Assembly: GCF_021440195.1 (NCBI RefSeq) | Contig: NZ_JAJTSZ010000001.1 | Span: forward strand, 1,412,554-1,476,553 | Length of the DNA stretch: 64,000 bases | Source of the DNA: Dyadobacter sp. CY356 | GTDB lineage: Bacteria > Bacteroidota > Bacteroidia > Cytophagales > Spirosomataceae | Direction of reading: 5' to 3' | Shown: piece by piece, positions 62,759 to 64,000 of the stretch | Layout of the letters: each line of letters opens with the position of its first letter | How positions within the stretch are numbered: position 1 is the stretch's first letter | Notes under the pieces: generated by a model | What the model saw: the letters and a program-made list of their open reading frames with translations, nothing else | What the model was told of the DNA's origin: nothing | Database searches by the model: none | Translations under genes and position numbers: made by a program

Positions 62759-63673
62759 TCATCCAGTTTGCCGATAGTATTCTGCTTCAAAGGCAACCGG
62801 GTTCAAATAGTTTAGGGACGAATGTAGCCTCCTGGTATTGTAATAGCCGTCAATATATTCAAAAAGGACAGTTTTTAGTTTTTCCAGACTCTCATATCCT
62901 CCTTTCGGCATAGCCAATTCCGCCTTGAGTCTGCTCCAAAATGACTCTGCCCATGCATTGTCATACGGATCGTCAGCACGAGACATACTTTGTTTCAGCT
63001 TGAAGGTCTTGACCAACTGCTTCATTTTATTAGACAGATATTGTCCACCGCGATCAGAATGAATAATCATACCTGGTTTGACTCTTCGCCTCAAAAGAGC
63101 CCTTTCCAATGGTTCCCTAACAAGACTGTCCTGCATATTTTCACCTAACTGCCAGCCCACTATTTGACGCGAGAACAAATCCATCCAAACGCATAGGTAG
63201 GCCCATTTGCCGCCTTTTAGAGGCATGTATGTGATATCAGAAACCCAGACACTATTTGGTTTTATTGGTTTGGGTTGACCCAGTAAAAGATTGGGAGACA
63301 CCCGTTTCCCATGTCCACTATCGGTCGTCCTTGGAATAAATTTCCGCGGTTGAATAGCTCTCAAGCCTTCTTTTCGCATGATTTCAGAAACTTTCCTGCG
63401 ACCAATGGATATCCCTTTCTGTTTTAAGGACTCATGAATGCGCCTGCTACCATATCGCTTCCAATTTTGGATAAATTCGGCCCGTATTTCATGCCTTGGC
63501 CGATTGTATTTTTTGTCCGCATTGTGGCTTTCTCCACGTCGATAGCGATAATATGCTGTCCTGCTAACTTCGAAAAGTGTGCATAAATAATTGACCTTTT
63601 GTGTCCGAGAGAGTGAATATATCAGCTCATAGACGTCTCTGAGTCGGACTGGCTCAAGAGACCTAAGGCCTTT
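62759..63673 (-). CDS. IS3 transposase OrfB (copy 2), expressed by -1 frameshift
   Basis: Same DDE transposase as OrfB of copy 1, with the catalytic motifs VSDITYMPLKGG, IIHSDRGGQYLS and NAWAESFWSRLKAE intact. Both copies should therefore be active or able to be acted on in trans. Confidence 0.92.
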   Translation of the reverse strand, partial: KGLRSLEPVRLRDVYELIYSLSRTQKVNYLCTLFEVSRTAYYRYRRGESHNADKKYNRPRHEIRAEFIQNWKRYGSRRIHESLKQKGISIGRRKVSEIMRKEGLRAIQPRKFIPRTTDSGHGKRVSPNLLLGQPKPIKPNSVWVSDITYMPLKGGKWAYLCVWMDLFSRQIVGWQLGENMQDSLVREPLERALLRRRVKPGMIIHSDRGGQYLSNKMKQLVKTFKLKQSMSRADDPYDNAWAESFWSRLKAELAMPKGGYESLEKLKTVLFEYIDGYYNTRRLHSSLNYLNPVAFEAEYYRQTG

Positions 63674-63951
63674 TTTAAAATTTCGCGGTCGGTTTTTAGG
63701 CGCGCATTTTCAGCACGTAATTTAGCAACTTCTGCGGTCAGCTTCGCCGACTTGTCGTTGCCATTTTCTCCGGGAGTCGATTTTATCTTTTTTGTTGCCA
63801 TTCTTTTCCAACGATAGAGAAGATTCTCGGCAATTCCAAATGCTTCCGAGATTTCCTTTGCACTTCTACCGGAAGCCAGCATTCTTATCACTTCCTGCTT
63901 AAAATCAGCATCATAACTCTTACGAATTTTAACTGTTTTTTTGTCTTTCAT
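63622..63951 (-). CDS. IS3 transposase OrfA (copy 2)
   Basis: Same 109-residue protein as OrfA of copy 1: HTH (SAKEISEAFGIAENLLYRW) followed by a coiled coil. The A-AAA-AAG slippage heptamer is at 63670-63676 on the minus strand. Confidence 0.92.
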   Translation of the reverse strand: MKDKKTVKIRKSYDADFKQEVIRMLASGRSAKEISEAFGIAENLLYRWKRMATKKIKSTPGENGNDKSAKLTAEVAKLRAENARLKTDREILKKALGLLSQSDSETSMS

Positions 63952-64000
63952 CTTGCATCACGATGTGCAAAAATGTGTGCCGCTTTTTGGAGCCACCTCA

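Larger units (their letters stand above)
62697..64000 (-). mobile_element. IS3-family insertion sequence, copy 2 (1304 bp)
   Basis: The same element as at 51896-53199, same orientation, offset by 10801 bp, with the same ends (TGACGTGG... and complement TGAGGTGG...). The last base of the window is the last base of the element, so the right flank and its target duplication cannot be seen. The left flank is GAT. Confidence 0.93.

Noticed and set aside
51893..64000. Composite transposon bounded by the two IS3 copies
   Set aside because: Copy 1 has its own 3-bp target duplication, which shows independent insertion; the right flank of copy 2 is not visible.
1..64000. CRISPR arrays, tRNA or rRNA genes, cobalamin riboswitch
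   Set aside because: No regularly spaced repeats, no cloverleaf or rRNA sequence, and no B12-box were seen by eye; a covariance-model search would be needed to exclude them.

Overview
The window looks like chromosomal DNA of a member of the Bacteroidota, most likely Cytophagales close to Dyadobacter. The grounds are two SusC/SusD pairs, DUF4249, DUF6250, DUF4397 and DUF4932 proteins, promoters with a TAnnTTTG -7 box and a TTG about 19-20 nt upstream, and weak or absent Shine-Dalgarno sequences. Genus is inference; no rRNA or marker gene is present.

Region 1 (about 1-41 kb) is a sulfur-themed island. It holds a truncated sulfatase with a DUF6250 protein, a frameshifted beta-carbonic anhydrase, a sterol-desaturase-like protein, the methionine ABC transporter metNIQ, a second sulfatase, a TonB receptor with a DUF4397 lipoprotein, and YceI. 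Next come a DoxX-like membrane protein divergent from a redox operon (TlpA thioredoxin, DsbD-alpha domain, di-haem cytochrome c peroxidase, frameshifted M19 dipeptidase), SusCD pair 1, DUF1684, and rhodanese with a TPR protein. It ends with a long operon: SusCD pair 2, two DoxX-like proteins, SoxD-like cytochrome c, SoxC-like molybdoenzyme and an FAD oxidoreductase. A 19-bp near-palindrome (best form GTCTAT-N7-ATAGAC) recurs in front of most of these transcription units and was not noticed elsewhere. A cysteine-rich leader peptide ending Cys-Cys-Cys-stop precedes SusCD pair 1. Together these suggest a sulfur- or cysteine-responsive regulon for importing and oxidising organosulfur compounds, with the regulator encoded elsewhere (no transcription factor gene is seen in the first 41 kb).

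Region 2 (41-50 kb) is ordinary accessory DNA: an IS3 remnant, AraC regulators with an SDR and an FAD monooxygenase, a membrane protein, and a small catabolic module (SnoaL-like, amidohydrolase, dienelactone hydrolase) divergent from a TetR regulator with two visible operators.

Region 3 (50-64 kb) is a decaying, mobile zone. It has a DUF4932 gene with an in-frame stop, a Crp/Fnr gene split by an intact IS3-family element with a 3-bp target duplication, TonB-plug, DUF3606 and IS21 remnants, an orphan DUF4249 lipoprotein, a NamZ/DUF1343 muramidase, an LprI-like protein and an outer-membrane protein. A second apparently identical IS3 copy ends exactly at the last base of the window.
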